Shown here: positions 49,077 through 58,169 of the stretch, in pieces
Numbering within the stretch: the first letter of the stretch is position 1
Layout: each line of letters starts with the position of its first letter
Origin: Thermoleophilaceae bacterium
Lineage (GTDB): Bacteria; Actinomycetota; Thermoleophilia; Solirubrobacterales; Thermoleophilaceae
Assembly: GCA_030448005.1 (NCBI GenBank)
Contig: JAUJNT010000001.1
Coordinates: 952,423 to 1,016,422 of the forward strand
Direction: 5' to 3'
DNA: 64,000 bases
Position numbers and translations under genes: made by a program
The notes under the pieces: model-generated
What the model saw: only the letters and a program-made list of their open reading frames with translations
The model's database searches: none
What the model was told of the DNA's origin: nothing

Positions 49077-50849
49077 GTGATCGAGCCACGGATCTACCGA
49101 GCGGCCTTCGTGCCGGCGATCTTCGCCGTCGTGCTCGTGATGTTCTCGATCGAGAGCCGCCCGCGGCCGCTGGCGCAGGGCCTCGCTGCGGACGTGCTCT
49201 TCGACGGTCGCCAGGCCAAGGCGGTGACCCGGCAGATTGTGGCCGCCGACCGCGATCGGCGTGCGGGCACGTCGGGCGACCGCGCCCTGGCGGTCCGCGT
49301 GCGGCGCACTTTGGCCACACGCGGGTTCGCCGTCGAGGTGGATCGATTCGAGCGCGACGGCAAGGACCTCGTGAACGTGATCGGCCGCCGCCCCGGAAGG
49401 TCGCGCCGCCAGGTGGTGGTGGTGGCCACGCGGGACGCCACGGGCGTTCCCGACGCGGCCGGCAGCGCAGGCGACACGGCGGCGCTCATCGAGCTGTCGC
49501 GGGTGTTCGAGGGACGGCCGTCGCGCAAGACGCTGGTGCTGGCCTCGGTGGACGGCTCGACGCTCGGGCAAGTGGGTGCTCGGCGGCTGGTCGGCAAGCT
49601 CGAGGATCCCGCGCTCGTGGACGGCGTGCTCGTGATCTCGAGCCTCGGCGTGCGCCGCTCGCAGGCGCCGTCGGTCGTGTCGTGGTCCAACGACACCACG
49701 CGCTCGGGGATCGGCCTCGAGCGCACCGTCTCCGACTCGGTCCGGCAGGAGCTCTCCCGCCCTCTCGCGGGCGCGAGACCGGCCGGTCAGATCGCCCGGC
49801 TGGCGTTCCCGACCGGAATAGGCGCGCAGGGAGTGCTGCTCGACTCCGGACACGATGCCGTGCGCGTATCGGGCGACGGCGAGGTTCCCGACACGGGCCG
49901 ATCGGAGCCCGATGCGGTGGACGAAGACAGGCTCGGCGGCCTCGGGCGCGCGACGCTGCGCTCGGTGACGGCCCTCGACCAGGGGCCGCGGCCCGAGCAC
50001 GGACCCCGGACCTATGTCACGGTGGTGAGCCAGGTGGTGCCCGGCTGGGGTCTGTCCCTGCTCGGCCTGACGCTGATCCTGCCGGCTCTCGTTGGCACCG
50101 TGGACGCGTTCGCGAGGGCCCGACGGCGCGGCCGCGCCGTCATCCCCTGGCTCACCTGGCTGGGGGCCGGCGTGCTCGCCTTCGTGCTCGGCCTGGGCGT
50201 GTCCTACGTGCTTGCGCTGCTGGGGGCGGTCCCCGGCCCGCCGGCGGCCCCCGTGGCGCCTGATCTCTACCCGCTCGACCTCGCCGCCGGCGCGGTGCTG
50301 GCCGTCGCGGCGCTCGTGGTGGCGCTCGGCTGGGTCGGGCTCAGGTCCCTCGCCGCGGGTGCAGACCCTGCGCTCGAGGACCGTGCTAACCCCGCGGCCG
50401 GCGTGGCCGTCGCGCTCGTGCTCACCCTCGCGACGCTTGCCATGTGGGCGGTCAACCCCTACTCGGCCCTCATCCTCGCGCCCGGACTGCACCTCTGGAT
50501 CCTCGCCACGCTGGCCGATCCGCCACCCTCGCGCCGCGCGCGCCTTCTCATGGTGGCAGCGGGCCTCCTGCTGCCGGTCCTCTTGATCGCCTACCACCTC
50601 ATCACCCTGCACTTGGACCCCCTGAGCGGTGCCTGGTACCTGTTCCTGCTGGTCACCGGGGGCCACGTGAGCGTCACGAGCGCGCTGCTCGGGTGCGTTC
50701 TCGCCGCGGTCCTCGGCTCGGTCGTGGCGATCGCAAGGGCGGCCCATCCGGAGGTGGAGGGACCACCCGAGGTCCCGTCCCTCAGAGGTCCGGGGTCCTA
50801 CGCGGGGCCCGGCTCACTCGGAGGGACCTCGAGTGCGTTGCGTCGCTGA
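49077..50849 (+). CDS. Membrane protein with degenerate M28-peptidase-like domain
   Basis: 590 residues. One N-terminal helix (about 9-26), an extracytoplasmic domain (about 35-320) with the strand order of M28 aminopeptidases, then about seven helices from 323 to 570. The M28 metal sites are altered: the HxD site reads ATRD (T118, D120), the DN site reads GDT (D133), and the catalytic EE pair reads DGST (S161-T162). Catalysis is therefore unlikely; a binding or scaffolding role at the envelope is inferred. GTG start, divergent from the two-component operon. Low-complexity tail. Confidence 0.7.
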   Translation: MIEPRIYRAAFVPAIFAVVLVMFSIESRPRPLAQGLAADVLFDGRQAKAVTRQIVAADRDRRAGTSGDRALAVRVRRTLATRGFAVEVDRFERDGKDLVNVIGRRPGRSRRQVVVVATRDATGVPDAAGSAGDTAALIELSRVFEGRPSRKTLVLASVDGSTLGQVGARRLVGKLEDPALVDGVLVISSLGVRRSQAPSVVSWSNDTTRSGIGLERTVSDSVRQELSRPLAGARPAGQIARLAFPTGIGAQGVLLDSGHDAVRVSGDGEVPDTGRSEPDAVDEDRLGGLGRATLRSVTALDQGPRPEHGPRTYVTVVSQVVPGWGLSLLGLTLILPALVGTVDAFARARRRGRAVIPWLTWLGAGVLAFVLGLGVSYVLALLGAVPGPPAAPVAPDLYPLDLAAGAVLAVAALVVALGWVGLRSLAAGADPALEDRANPAAGVAVALVLTLATLAMWAVNPYSALILAPGLHLWILATLADPPPSRRARLLMVAAGLLLPVLLIAYHLITLHLDPLSGAWYLFLLVTGGHVSVTSALLGCVLAAVLGSVVAIARAAHPEVEGPPEVPSLRGPGSYAGPGSLGGTSSALRR

Positions 50850-50861
50850 TGGGGCCATGCG

Positions 50862-51155
50862 ATGGCGAACGGAGCTCACGACGCCAGGACCGCCGTCCAG
50901 GCCATGCGCACGATTCTCATTCATCGGATCGCCGTGGTCGATGTCTGGCGCATGAGCCGCCTTCGAAGGGCCATCGACAGTGGCGAGTACCGCGTCGATC
51001 CAGATGCGGTCGCGGATGCGATGCTGCGCCGTGCGCGCACCGATGCGCACATCCCGTGCGTACCGTCAAAGGTGCTCGTACCCGCGGATCGCTTCGAGGA
51101 TCCGGCCCTCGGCCCCGACGAGCCTCACGCCCTGTCCCTCGACGACCGTGCCTAG
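50862..51155 (+). CDS. FlgM-like anti-sigma-28 domain protein, isolated
   Basis: 97 residues. [20 protein letters not shown] followed by [14 protein letters not shown] (about 25-58) follows the FlgM core (R..LR.AI..GxYxVD...VA..ML), the part that binds the flagellar sigma factor. The last 30 residues read across the end of thiL on the other strand (90-base overlap). No flagellar gene is in the window. ATG start 12 bases after the M28-like gene. The match is by eye and short, so the call is moderate. Confidence 0.5.
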   Translation: MANGAHDARTAVQAMRTILIHRIAVVDVWRMSRLRRAIDSGEYRVDPDAVADAMLRRARTDAHIPCVPSKVLVPADRFEDPALGPDEPHALSLDDRA

Positions 51156-52031
51156 CCGGGTCAGGGGCACATCCGCTGCCGCGGCGGCGGCATGCCACCG
51201 CGCCGGCGAGATCGTGAACAGCAACTCGTAGTCCTCACCGCCGCACGCGGCCAGCTCGAGGGGATCCCGGCCGGCCTCGCGGGCCGCCTGCGCCACTCCG
51301 TGCTCGAGCGGGGCCTCAGGCAGGTCGAGCGCTAGGCCCACGCCGCTGCGATCCGCCACGTGGGCGGCATCGGTGGCCAGGCCGTCGCTCAGGTCGATCA
51401 TTGCCGTCGCGCCCGCGGCGGCGAGGGCGCGCCCCGCCGTGAGCCGCGGCTCCGGCCGGCGGTGGCGGCCGGCGAGCTCCGCGGCCACCCGGGGCTCGAG
51501 AGTCGGTGTGCGGCCCTGGAGCACGAGCAGCCCGGCGCCCGAGGCGCCAAGCGCTCCGGTCACGCCGACGAGGTCACCGGGCCGGGCGCCGTCCCGGCCG
51601 ACGAGCTCCTCCTTCGAGTTCGCCCAGCCGGTTACGCACGCGGTGATCACGAGGGAAGCGGCCGCCACGACGTCGCCGCCGGCCACCGTGGTGCGCGTCT
51701 GCTCGGCCAGTGCCGCCATTCCGCGTACGAGCGCCAGGGCGTCGCCGTCCGGCAGCGCGCGCGGCAGCGCGAGCGACACATAGGCCTCGCCTGGCTCCGC
51801 TCCCATCGCCGCCAGATCGGAGAGGGCCGCGGCAAGCACCTTGTGGCCCACGTCCGTGAGGGAGTGCGTGCCGAGCTCGAAGTGGACCCCTTGGGCGGCC
51901 GTGTCGATCGAGGTGACCGAGAAGGCTCGCGCCCGCACCACAGCGGCGTCGTCTCCCATCCACCGCACCACGCGCTCGCCCGGTGGGGGAAGCTCGCCTT
52001 CGATCGCCGCGATCAGGTCGCGTTCCTTCAC
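51066..52031 (-). CDS. thiL: Thiamine-monophosphate kinase
   Basis: Phosphorylates thiamine monophosphate to the diphosphate cofactor. 321 residues. WMGDDAAVV (about 24-32), [21 protein letters not shown] in parts, [60 protein letters not shown] and [12 protein letters not shown] are AIR-synthase-fold/ThiL signatures. GTG start; starts 17 bases from the divergent membrane-protein gene. No TPP riboswitch is visible in the short leader. Confidence 0.94.
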   Translation of the reverse strand: MKERDLIAAIEGELPPPGERVVRWMGDDAAVVRARAFSVTSIDTAAQGVHFELGTHSLTDVGHKVLAAALSDLAAMGAEPGEAYVSLALPRALPDGDALALVRGMAALAEQTRTTVAGGDVVAAASLVITACVTGWANSKEELVGRDGARPGDLVGVTGALGASGAGLLVLQGRTPTLEPRVAAELAGRHRRPEPRLTAGRALAAAGATAMIDLSDGLATDAAHVADRSGVGLALDLPEAPLEHGVAQAAREAGRDPLELAACGGEDYELLFTISPARWHAAAAAADVPLTRLGTVVEGQGVRLVGAEGRILEAIRGYEHL

Positions 52032-52034
52032 GGC

Positions 52035-52040
52035 TACAGT
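52035..52040 (+). promoter_or_regulatory. -10-like hexamer TACAGT before the LPG-synthase-TM gene
   Basis: TACAGT ends eight bases before GTG 52049. The opposite thiL start is at 52031, so both genes must be read with almost no leader. Confidence 0.42.
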
Positions 52041-52048
52041 CTGACGCC

Positions 52049-53107
52049 GTGAAGGCGCCCCGGGAACCCGACGCCTCCGAGGGCGGGGCGCAGGAGGCTC
52101 CGGCGTCGCTGCTCGAGCGCGCCGGGGTGGCGGCCGCTGGCCTCTCCGCTGGCGGGGCTCGCAATCCTCGCCGGAAGGTGATGGTGCAGTACGGGCTCGC
52201 TGCGCTGATCTTCGGGTTCCTGATCTTCTTTCTGGCGCGCCAGTGGAATCAGCTGCCTGACTTCGACTGGCGCTTCTCCCCCGCCTGGCTGGCGGTGTGC
52301 ATGGTGTGCGTGGCGCTCTTCTACGCGCTGCAGGGGGAGCTGTGGAGGGTGGTTCTCCACGCCCTCGGCGAGCACATCGACCCCGTCCCCGGCCGCGCGA
52401 TATGGGGAAAGTCGCTCATCGCCCGCTACGTGCCCACCAGCGTGCTGATGGTGGTCGGCCGCGTGGTGATGGCCGAGAAGCACGGAGTCCCGAAGCGCGT
52501 GACGCTTGCCAGTGTGGTCTATGAGCTCGCGCTCGCGCTCGGAACGGCGGTCATGGTGGGCGCGTACTTCGTTATCCAGCTGCCGGACTTCGAGGACCAG
52601 CCGGCGCGTTACGCGGTGCTCGCGCTCGTGCCCGCGGTGCTCGTGGCCGTCCACCCCCGCGTTTTCGCGCCGCTTGCGAACTTCGCGCTCGGCAAGCTCG
52701 GAAGGGAGCCGTTGCCGCGGGTGCTGCCGTTCGGCCGCGTTCTCCAGCTCTGCCTGGCATACGGGGTCTGCTGGGCGGCCATCGGGCTGGGGCTGTACGC
52801 CTTCGCCGCTGCGTTGCACCCGGTGGACCTGTCCGACCTGCCATACATCGCCTCCTCCTACCCGGCGGCGTTCTGCGTGGCGGTGCTCACGTTCATCGTG
52901 CCGAGTGGGATCGGCACGCGCGACGCCGCGCTTGCCACCGCCATGGCGGTGGTGTTGCCAGCCGCGGTGGCAACGGCCATCGCGGTGGCCTTCCGGCTGC
53001 TGCAGACGCTGGTGGAGTTACTCTACGTGGGCGCTGTGATCGCCGTGGGGCGCCGTGGCGGTCGAAGCGCGCCACCGGCGGGCGAAGCCGTGGGACCTAG
53101 GGATTGA
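52049..53107 (+). CDS. Membrane protein of the LPG-synthase-TM/UPF0104 (flippase-like) family
   Basis: 352 residues with about eight membrane helices after a 45-residue polar start. [30 protein letters not shown] (in parts at about 118-147) and [18 protein letters not shown] are hallmark blocks of UPF0104/AglD proteins, the transmembrane part of MprF, thought to move lipids or lipid-linked sugars. No soluble synthase domain is attached. GTG start. Its last 11 bases overlap the PBP gene stop on the other strand. Confidence 0.87.
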   Translation: MKAPREPDASEGGAQEAPASLLERAGVAAAGLSAGGARNPRRKVMVQYGLAALIFGFLIFFLARQWNQLPDFDWRFSPAWLAVCMVCVALFYALQGELWRVVLHALGEHIDPVPGRAIWGKSLIARYVPTSVLMVVGRVVMAEKHGVPKRVTLASVVYELALALGTAVMVGAYFVIQLPDFEDQPARYAVLALVPAVLVAVHPRVFAPLANFALGKLGREPLPRVLPFGRVLQLCLAYGVCWAAIGLGLYAFAAALHPVDLSDLPYIASSYPAAFCVAVLTFIVPSGIGTRDAALATAMAVVLPAAVATAIAVAFRLLQTLVELLYVGAVIAVGRRGGRSAPPAGEAVGPRD

Positions 53108-55307
53108 AGTCGTCGGGATTCCCTGCATTCCGATCTGGGTCCGGGCGCCGTGCCGGGGGCTCACGGTTGGGCTGGGGCTCGGGTTGGGGTTGGGGTTGGG
53201 GTTGGGGTTGCGCGTCATAGAGCCGCGGGTCATAGCCGCCGTAGTTCTGGCCCCCCGCCGGGTTGCCGGGGCTTACCGGCGGCGGTGAGGAGTAGTTGCG
53301 CTGGGTGCCGGTGCCGGTGCCGGTGCCGGTGCCATAGCCGTTGCCGTTGTCGTTGTCGTTGTCGGGGCTGGAGTACGGCACGCCTTGAGACTGCCCGCTG
53401 CGACTCGGGACGGACTGCTTGAAGTCCACCCCGCCCGCCGGCTGCTTGAAGTCCGCGCAGTCCTTGCCCTTGGCGACGATCATGTAGTCGTGCCAGATCG
53501 AGGCGGGGATCGTGCCGCCGGCCACCCCGGGCATGGACTGCAGGGCGTTGGGGAAGCCCACCCACGTGGACGTGGCGAGCTTGGGGGTGTAGCCGACGAA
53601 CCACGCATCGTTGAAGGCGTCCGTCGTGCCGGTCTTGCCGGCGGCAGGGCAGCCGATGCTCGCGCGCGTGCCGGTCCCCGCCTGGACGTTCTGCTTGAGG
53701 ATCTTCGTGACCTCGAAGGCCTGGCCCTCGGTCAGGACGCGCTTTCGCTCGGGCTCGCCGAGGTCGCCGGTCTTACCGTCGGGGAAGATCACCTTCTTGA
53801 TTCCCTTGGCCTCGTTGCGAATGCCGCCGGAGGCGAGCGTGGCGTACGCGTTTGCCATCTCGAGCGGCGACACGCCGAGCCGCAGGCCACCGAGGCCCTC
53901 GGCGGGCAGGCCGTCGAGCTTGGTGGTGATGCCCATCAGCTTGGCCGTGCGCGCCACCTCCTTCGGCCCGAGGTCCAGGATGAGCTGTGCGTACACCGTG
54001 TTGTCTGATTTGAGCGTCGCGCGCACGAGGTTCATCGCGCCCCCGTAGTCGTTTCCGTAGGTCTTGACCTTCCAGGGGCCGAAGCCGGGCACGTTCAGGT
54101 TGAGGGGCCTCGAGGTGTACGTCGTGCTTGCCGGATTCCTGCCCTTGCGGATCGCGGCGGCCAGCACGAAGGTCTTGAACGCCGATCCGGGTTGGCGGTG
54201 GCCCTGGGCGGCGAGGTTGAAGCGGCGGTCCTTGTACGTCCCGCTCGAGGCCATCGAGCGGATGTAGCCGGTGGAGGGGTCGATCGAGACGATGGCCGAG
54301 CTCGGATCCGACGGGTTCGGCAACTGGCCCTGGATGGCCTTGCGCGCCGCGTCCTGCAGCTTCGGATCGATCGTCGTGTACACCTTGAGCCCACCGCGGC
54401 GGTAGACGCCCACGCCGTACTCCTCGATCAGCTTCTCCTGCACGTAGTCGAAGAAGAAGGGCTCCCGGCGGCTCGTGTAGCGAGTGCCGCGGTGCAGCCC
54501 GAGGCTCTGTGAGGAGGCCTCGTCGGCCTCCGCCTGGGTGATGAAGTCGTTCTCCGCCATCCTCTGCAGCACCTCGCCGCGCCGCTGAAGGGCCGCGGAG
54601 GGGTTGCGGAACGGGTTGTACTGGGAGGGCGCCTGGGGCAGCCCGGCAAGGAGCGCCGACTGAGCCAGCGTCAGGTCCCGGGTGTGCTTGTTGAAGAACG
54701 TCACCGCCGCCGCCTCGATCCCGATCGCGGTGCGCCCGTCGACGGTCCCGAACGGGACATCGTTCAGGTAGTTCTTGAGAATCCACTGCTTCGAGTGCTT
54801 CTCCTCGAGCTCGGAGGCCAGCTTGGCCTCGCGAATCTTGCGCTTGAAGTTGCGCCTGGGGTCCTTGATGTAGAGGGCGCGCACGAGCTGCTGGGTGATC
54901 GTGGACCCGCCCTGCACGTTCTTTCCCGACTCGATGTTCTTGACTCCCGCGCGGATGATCGCCGAGTAGTCGACGCCCTTATGCTCGTAGAAGCGCTCGT
55001 CCTCGATGGCCACCACCGCGTCGCGGATCGACTCGGGCATCGACTCCCAGGTCACCGGAGTGCGGATCTCATCCGACTGCACGTATCCGAGCCGCGAGCC
55101 GTCGGCGGCGAAGATCGCCGAGCTCTCGCCCTTGTCCGTCGCCTTCAGCTCCGAGAGAGGAGGGCCGGAGTTGGCAACCGCGAGGACGTAGCCCACGACG
55201 GAGGCGAGGGCGATCACCCCCATGAGCACGACGCCCCCGAGCGCGAGCAGGAAGACGTTGCGCCGGCTCTGACGCCTGCGCCTGGAATTTCGTTGCATCG
55301 TGGTCAT
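53097..55307 (-). CDS. Class A penicillin-binding protein (PBP1A type)
   Basis: Peptidoglycan polymerase and cross-linker, 736 residues. Basic cytoplasmic start, one membrane helix (about 18-45), GT51 transglycosylase domain with catalytic Glu102 in IEDERFYEHKGVDY and GGSTITQQLVRALYIKD, then transpeptidase with Ser375 (GSAFKTF), SDN (434-436) and KTG (558-560). The last 90 residues are disordered: DNDNDNGNGYGTGTGTGTGT and a PQ repeat coded by hexanucleotide repeats. ATG 55307 is chosen because the helix and charge pattern are then normal; another ATG lies nine bases on. Confidence 0.95.
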   Translation of the reverse strand: MTTMQRNSRRRRQSRRNVFLLALGGVVLMGVIALASVVGYVLAVANSGPPLSELKATDKGESSAIFAADGSRLGYVQSDEIRTPVTWESMPESIRDAVVAIEDERFYEHKGVDYSAIIRAGVKNIESGKNVQGGSTITQQLVRALYIKDPRRNFKRKIREAKLASELEEKHSKQWILKNYLNDVPFGTVDGRTAIGIEAAAVTFFNKHTRDLTLAQSALLAGLPQAPSQYNPFRNPSAALQRRGEVLQRMAENDFITQAEADEASSQSLGLHRGTRYTSRREPFFFDYVQEKLIEEYGVGVYRRGGLKVYTTIDPKLQDAARKAIQGQLPNPSDPSSAIVSIDPSTGYIRSMASSGTYKDRRFNLAAQGHRQPGSAFKTFVLAAAIRKGRNPASTTYTSRPLNLNVPGFGPWKVKTYGNDYGGAMNLVRATLKSDNTVYAQLILDLGPKEVARTAKLMGITTKLDGLPAEGLGGLRLGVSPLEMANAYATLASGGIRNEAKGIKKVIFPDGKTGDLGEPERKRVLTEGQAFEVTKILKQNVQAGTGTRASIGCPAAGKTGTTDAFNDAWFVGYTPKLATSTWVGFPNALQSMPGVAGGTIPASIWHDYMIVAKGKDCADFKQPAGGVDFKQSVPSRSGQSQGVPYSSPDNDNDNGNGYGTGTGTGTGTQRNYSSPPPVSPGNPAGGQNYGGYDPRLYDAQPQPQPQPQPEPQPNREPPARRPDPDRNAGNPDDFNP
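53169..53210. repeat. GGGGTT hexanucleotide repeat in the PBP gene tail
   Basis: About five perfect units (53181-53210) preceded by degenerate copies; on the coding strand they encode the Pro-Gln repeat of the PBP tail. Unit length 6 keeps the frame on expansion or loss. Confidence 0.85.
53304..53363. repeat. GGTGCC and GTTGTC hexanucleotide repeats in the PBP gene tail
   Basis: GGTGCC occurs five times in a row (53304-53333, encoding Gly-Thr repeats) and GTTGTC three times plus one variant (53340-53363, encoding Asn-Asp repeats). With the GGGGTT block this makes three different 6-base microsatellites within 200 bases. Confidence 0.85.
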
Positions 55308-55338
55308 GGGCGCAGGTATCTCATCGGCATTCGAGCAC

Positions 55339-56121
55339 TTAGGATAAAGACTCGTTGCGCAGCCGGCGAAGACCTTGCTCACGCAGGCGCGCTGCCACAC
55401 GTCCGCGGCTGCCCGGGCCGTCGGTCCAGGTGGTCACCGCCACGCGGATGCCCTCCTTGTCGACCTCCGCCACGCGCGCCTCGACTTCGTCGTCCTGTGA
55501 GAGCAGCTCGAGCGCTCTCGTGGCGTCCGCGCCCGGCTCCAGCCACACCGACACCTCGACCTGGAGGCGCGGGTCGACGATCGTGTGGTTCTGCACCGTG
55601 CTCTGCGCCAGCCGCTCGTTGGGCACGATCAGCCGCCGGCCGTCGTCGCAGCGGATGTAGGTGTAGGTCAGGCGCACGTCCTCGACCTCGCCCGTCTGCT
55701 CCTCGAAGGTCACGAGGTCGCCGATCCGGATCGGCTGGGTGATGGCCAGCAGGATGCCGGCGATCGCGTTTGCGAGCGTCTGGCGCGCCGCGAAGCCGAC
55801 GACCAGCCCGAGCACCGCGGAGGAGGCGAGGACCCCAGTGGCCACCCGCTTGACCGACGGGAACTGCGCCAGCGCCAGGGCGACTCCGATCACGATGATC
55901 GTGGCGAAGACCAAGCGCCGCACGAGTCGCAGCCGCGTGTCGGCCACCGGCGACAGCGCCCCTCCGGACACCACCTCCCCGAGCTTCTGGCCGCGCAGGC
56001 GAAGCGAGCGGTCGACCAGCTTGGCCAGGACGAGCGCGAGGAGCACCGTGGCGACCGCGGTGATCTCGTCCGAGTGCTCGTCCACGAACGACGCCGCCAT
56101 GGAAAGATCGGCCACCCGCAT
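55339..56121 (-). CDS. MscS family mechanosensitive channel
   Basis: 260 residues with about four membrane helices. The pore and beta-domain region VLASSAVLGLVVGFAARQTL, ANAIAGILLAITQPIRIGD, EVEDVRLTYTYIRCDDGR, LIVPNERLAQSTVQNHT is typical of MscS. It releases solutes on osmotic downshock. ATG 56121 has TAGCCT eight bases upstream; its start codon shares the CATG with the divergent PIG-V-like gene. ATG 56100 is a possible alternative. Confidence 0.9.
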   Translation of the reverse strand: MRVADLSMAASFVDEHSDEITAVATVLLALVLAKLVDRSLRLRGQKLGEVVSGGALSPVADTRLRLVRRLVFATIIVIGVALALAQFPSVKRVATGVLASSAVLGLVVGFAARQTLANAIAGILLAITQPIRIGDLVTFEEQTGEVEDVRLTYTYIRCDDGRRLIVPNERLAQSTVQNHTIVDPRLQVEVSVWLEPGADATRALELLSQDDEVEARVAEVDKEGIRVAVTTWTDGPGSRGRVAARLREQGLRRLRNESLS

Positions 56122-57484
56122 GGCGTATGAGGCTACTTCCAGGGAGGCCCCGCTCGCCCGACGCTTGCGCCGAGCGCTGGCGGTGGCAGTTGCAAGCGCC
56201 GCGGGGTCAGAGGCCCTGCGGACCGCGGGACGCGTCTTGCTGTGGAGCCGGCTCGCGATCCTCGTGGTGGCCATCCCGTCGGCGCTAGCGGTGGGCGCGG
56301 GGGGTATCCCGGGCCGCAACGCGGAGCGCTTCGACTCTCCCGCCCTCACACACCCCCTGGGCGGAGTCGGCGACGCGCTGCTCGCCCCGCTCGCGCGGTG
56401 GGACGCGGTCTGGTACCTGCGTATCGCCGACTCGGGCTACGGTCAGGGCGACCCCCTCAGCCCCGCCTTCTTTCCACTCTACCCGTTGCTCGTGCGAGGG
56501 GTCGGGGAGCTGGGCGGCGGCTCCCGCGGGGCGCTTCTCGTGGCCTCCTACCTGGTCGCTCTCGCATGCTTCCTGGGGGCGCTCTACCTGCTCTTCCGGC
56601 TGGTGGCCCTCGAGCTGGGATCGCGCCTGGCGGCGCCGACGCTCGTGCTGCTCTGCGCCTTCCCGGGATCGCTCTTCTTCGGCGCCCCGTACTCGGAGAG
56701 CCTCTTCCTGCTGGTGTCGGTCGCCGCGTTCTACGCTGCTCGAACGGGCCGATGGGCCTGGGCGGGGATGGCCGCCGCGGCCGCCTCCGGTACGCGAAGT
56801 GCCGGGATCCTGCTGCTGGTGCCACTCGCGATCCTCTACCTCTACGGCCCTCGCGGCGATCGTCCAGGAGGAGCATCCACGCGTGAGGGAGGCCGGCTTG
56901 GCGCGCTGCGGCCGGTGCACGCGATACGCACTGACGCCGGCTGGCTCATGCTGGCGCCCGCGGGGTTGATCGCCTACGCCGTCTACCTCGGCCTCTCCCA
57001 CGGCGACCCGCTGGCCTTCTCGTCGGTGCAGGAGTCGTGGGCGCGGGAGTTCGCGGGTCCACTCGGCGGAGCCTGGGATGGTCTCGTGGCCGCCTGGGCC
57101 GGCGTACGGCAGCTGCTCTCGGGCTCGCGCGAGCACGGCTTCTTACACGTGGCCGGCGGCGACCCGTTCCGGGTCTCCGCGCATAACCTCGTCCTCTTGG
57201 GGTTCCTCGCATTCGGCCTCTGCGCCGCGGTGGGCCTGCTGCGGCGACTGCCCTTCGCCTACGGAGCGTACGTGACGGCTGCGCTCATGCTGCCGCTGAG
57301 CTATCCGGTCGAGCCGCAGCCGCTCATGTCGCTGCCACGCTTCCTGGCGGTGCTCTTTCCCGTCTTCATGTGGCTGGCTCTCTTCTGTGAGGAGCGCAGG
57401 ATCACGGCGCACGCGGCCGCCGCCTCGTCCGTCGCGCTGTGCCTCTTCGTGACCCAGTTCGCCGGCTGGTACTGGGTGGCCTGA
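56120..57484 (+). CDS. PIG-V-like membrane mannosyltransferase
   Basis: 454 residues, about nine helices. LARWDAVWYLRIADSGYG, SPAFFPLYPLLVRGVG, AFPGSLFFGAPYSESLFLL and WAGMAAAAASGTRSAGILL match the PIG-V (GT76-like) family, which uses dolichyl- or polyprenyl-phosphomannose. The N-terminal 40 residues are basic and poorly typical; the true start may be a later GTG near 56179. The stop overlaps the HAD gene start (TGATG). Likely function: sugar transfer to an envelope glycolipid or glycan. Confidence 0.82.
   Translation: MAYEATSREAPLARRLRRALAVAVASAAGSEALRTAGRVLLWSRLAILVVAIPSALAVGAGGIPGRNAERFDSPALTHPLGGVGDALLAPLARWDAVWYLRIADSGYGQGDPLSPAFFPLYPLLVRGVGELGGGSRGALLVASYLVALACFLGALYLLFRLVALELGSRLAAPTLVLLCAFPGSLFFGAPYSESLFLLVSVAAFYAARTGRWAWAGMAAAAASGTRSAGILLLVPLAILYLYGPRGDRPGGASTREGGRLGALRPVHAIRTDAGWLMLAPAGLIAYAVYLGLSHGDPLAFSSVQESWAREFAGPLGGAWDGLVAAWAGVRQLLSGSREHGFLHVAGGDPFRVSAHNLVLLGFLAFGLCAAVGLLRRLPFAYGAYVTAALMLPLSYPVEPQPLMSLPRFLAVLFPVFMWLALFCEERRITAHAAAASSVALCLFVTQFAGWYWVA
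56130..56135 (-). promoter_or_regulatory. -10-like hexamer TAGCCT before the mscS-type gene
   Basis: On the minus strand TAGCCT ends eight bases before ATG 56121, inside the first codons of the opposite gene. Confidence 0.35.
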
Positions 57485-58161
57485 TGGGCATCGGGGCACG
57501 AGCCGTGCTGCTTGACATGTTCGACACGCTCGTGGAGCTGCAGCCTCCGGCGCCCCGACTGCGCGCTCGGTTGCGCCAGAGGACCGGGGTCGACGTGGGC
57601 GAGCAGGCCGCCGCACGGGGCTTCGCCGCCGAGATCGGCCACTACCTGGCAAACCACATGCAGGGGTGCGACGGTCCGGCACTGGAAGCCCTGCGGGACG
57701 ACTGCGCAAGGGTGCTCCACGACGCCCTCGGCCAGGGAGACCTCGAGCGCGCGGCGGTGCGCCAGGCGATGCTCGAGGCGCTCGAGCTGCGCGTCTTTCC
57801 CGACGTGCCGCCGGCACTCCGAGGGCTGCGAGGGCAGGGCGTGCGCCTCGTGGTGGTCAGCAACTGGGACTGCTCCCTACCCGAATGGCTGGAGCGGGTG
57901 GGGCTCGCAGAACTGGTCGATGGGGTCGTCTCCTCGGCGGTCGTCGGCTCCGCAAAGCCCTCCCCGGAGATCTTCCGCGTCGCGCTCGAGATGGCAGGCG
58001 CCGGCCCTGGGGAGGCGCTGCACGTCGGCGACTCGCTGGTAAGCGACGTGGCCGGCGCGCGCGCGGCGGGGCTGCGGGCGGTGCTGATCGCCCGCGGCGG
58101 CGACGCGCCCGAGGGCGTGGAGACGATCCGGTCGCTGGAGGAGCTCCCCTCCCTAATCTAG
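57484..58161 (+). CDS. HAD-family hydrolase
   Basis: 225 residues. Motif I LLDMFDTLVEL (D11; position +2 is Phe13 rather than Asp), motif II VVVSNWDCSLP, motif III Lys in VGSAKPSPEIF, motif IV HVGDSLVSDVAGA. Cap region about 20-95. Missing the +2 Asp acid, as in haloacid-dehalogenase-like members, suggests that phosphatase activity may be weak or that the substrate differs. TGATG overlap with the mannosyltransferase gene. Confidence 0.87.
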   Translation: MGIGARAVLLDMFDTLVELQPPAPRLRARLRQRTGVDVGEQAAARGFAAEIGHYLANHMQGCDGPALEALRDDCARVLHDALGQGDLERAAVRQAMLEALELRVFPDVPPALRGLRGQGVRLVVVSNWDCSLPEWLERVGLAELVDGVVSSAVVGSAKPSPEIFRVALEMAGAGPGEALHVGDSLVSDVAGARAAGLRAVLIARGGDAPEGVETIRSLEELPSLI

Positions 58162-58169
58162 ATCTTCGA

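Noticed and set aside
51980-52048. TPP riboswitch for thiL
   Set aside because: Only 17 bases separate thiL from the divergent gene start; no THI-box sequence is visible.
53169-53210. Telomere-like GGGGTT array
   Set aside because: It encodes the in-frame Pro-Gln tail of the PBP and lies inside a gene, so it is not a chromosome end or an origin element.
53169-53363. Possible CRISPR array
   Set aside because: Units are six bases without spacers; no cas gene is present anywhere in the window.
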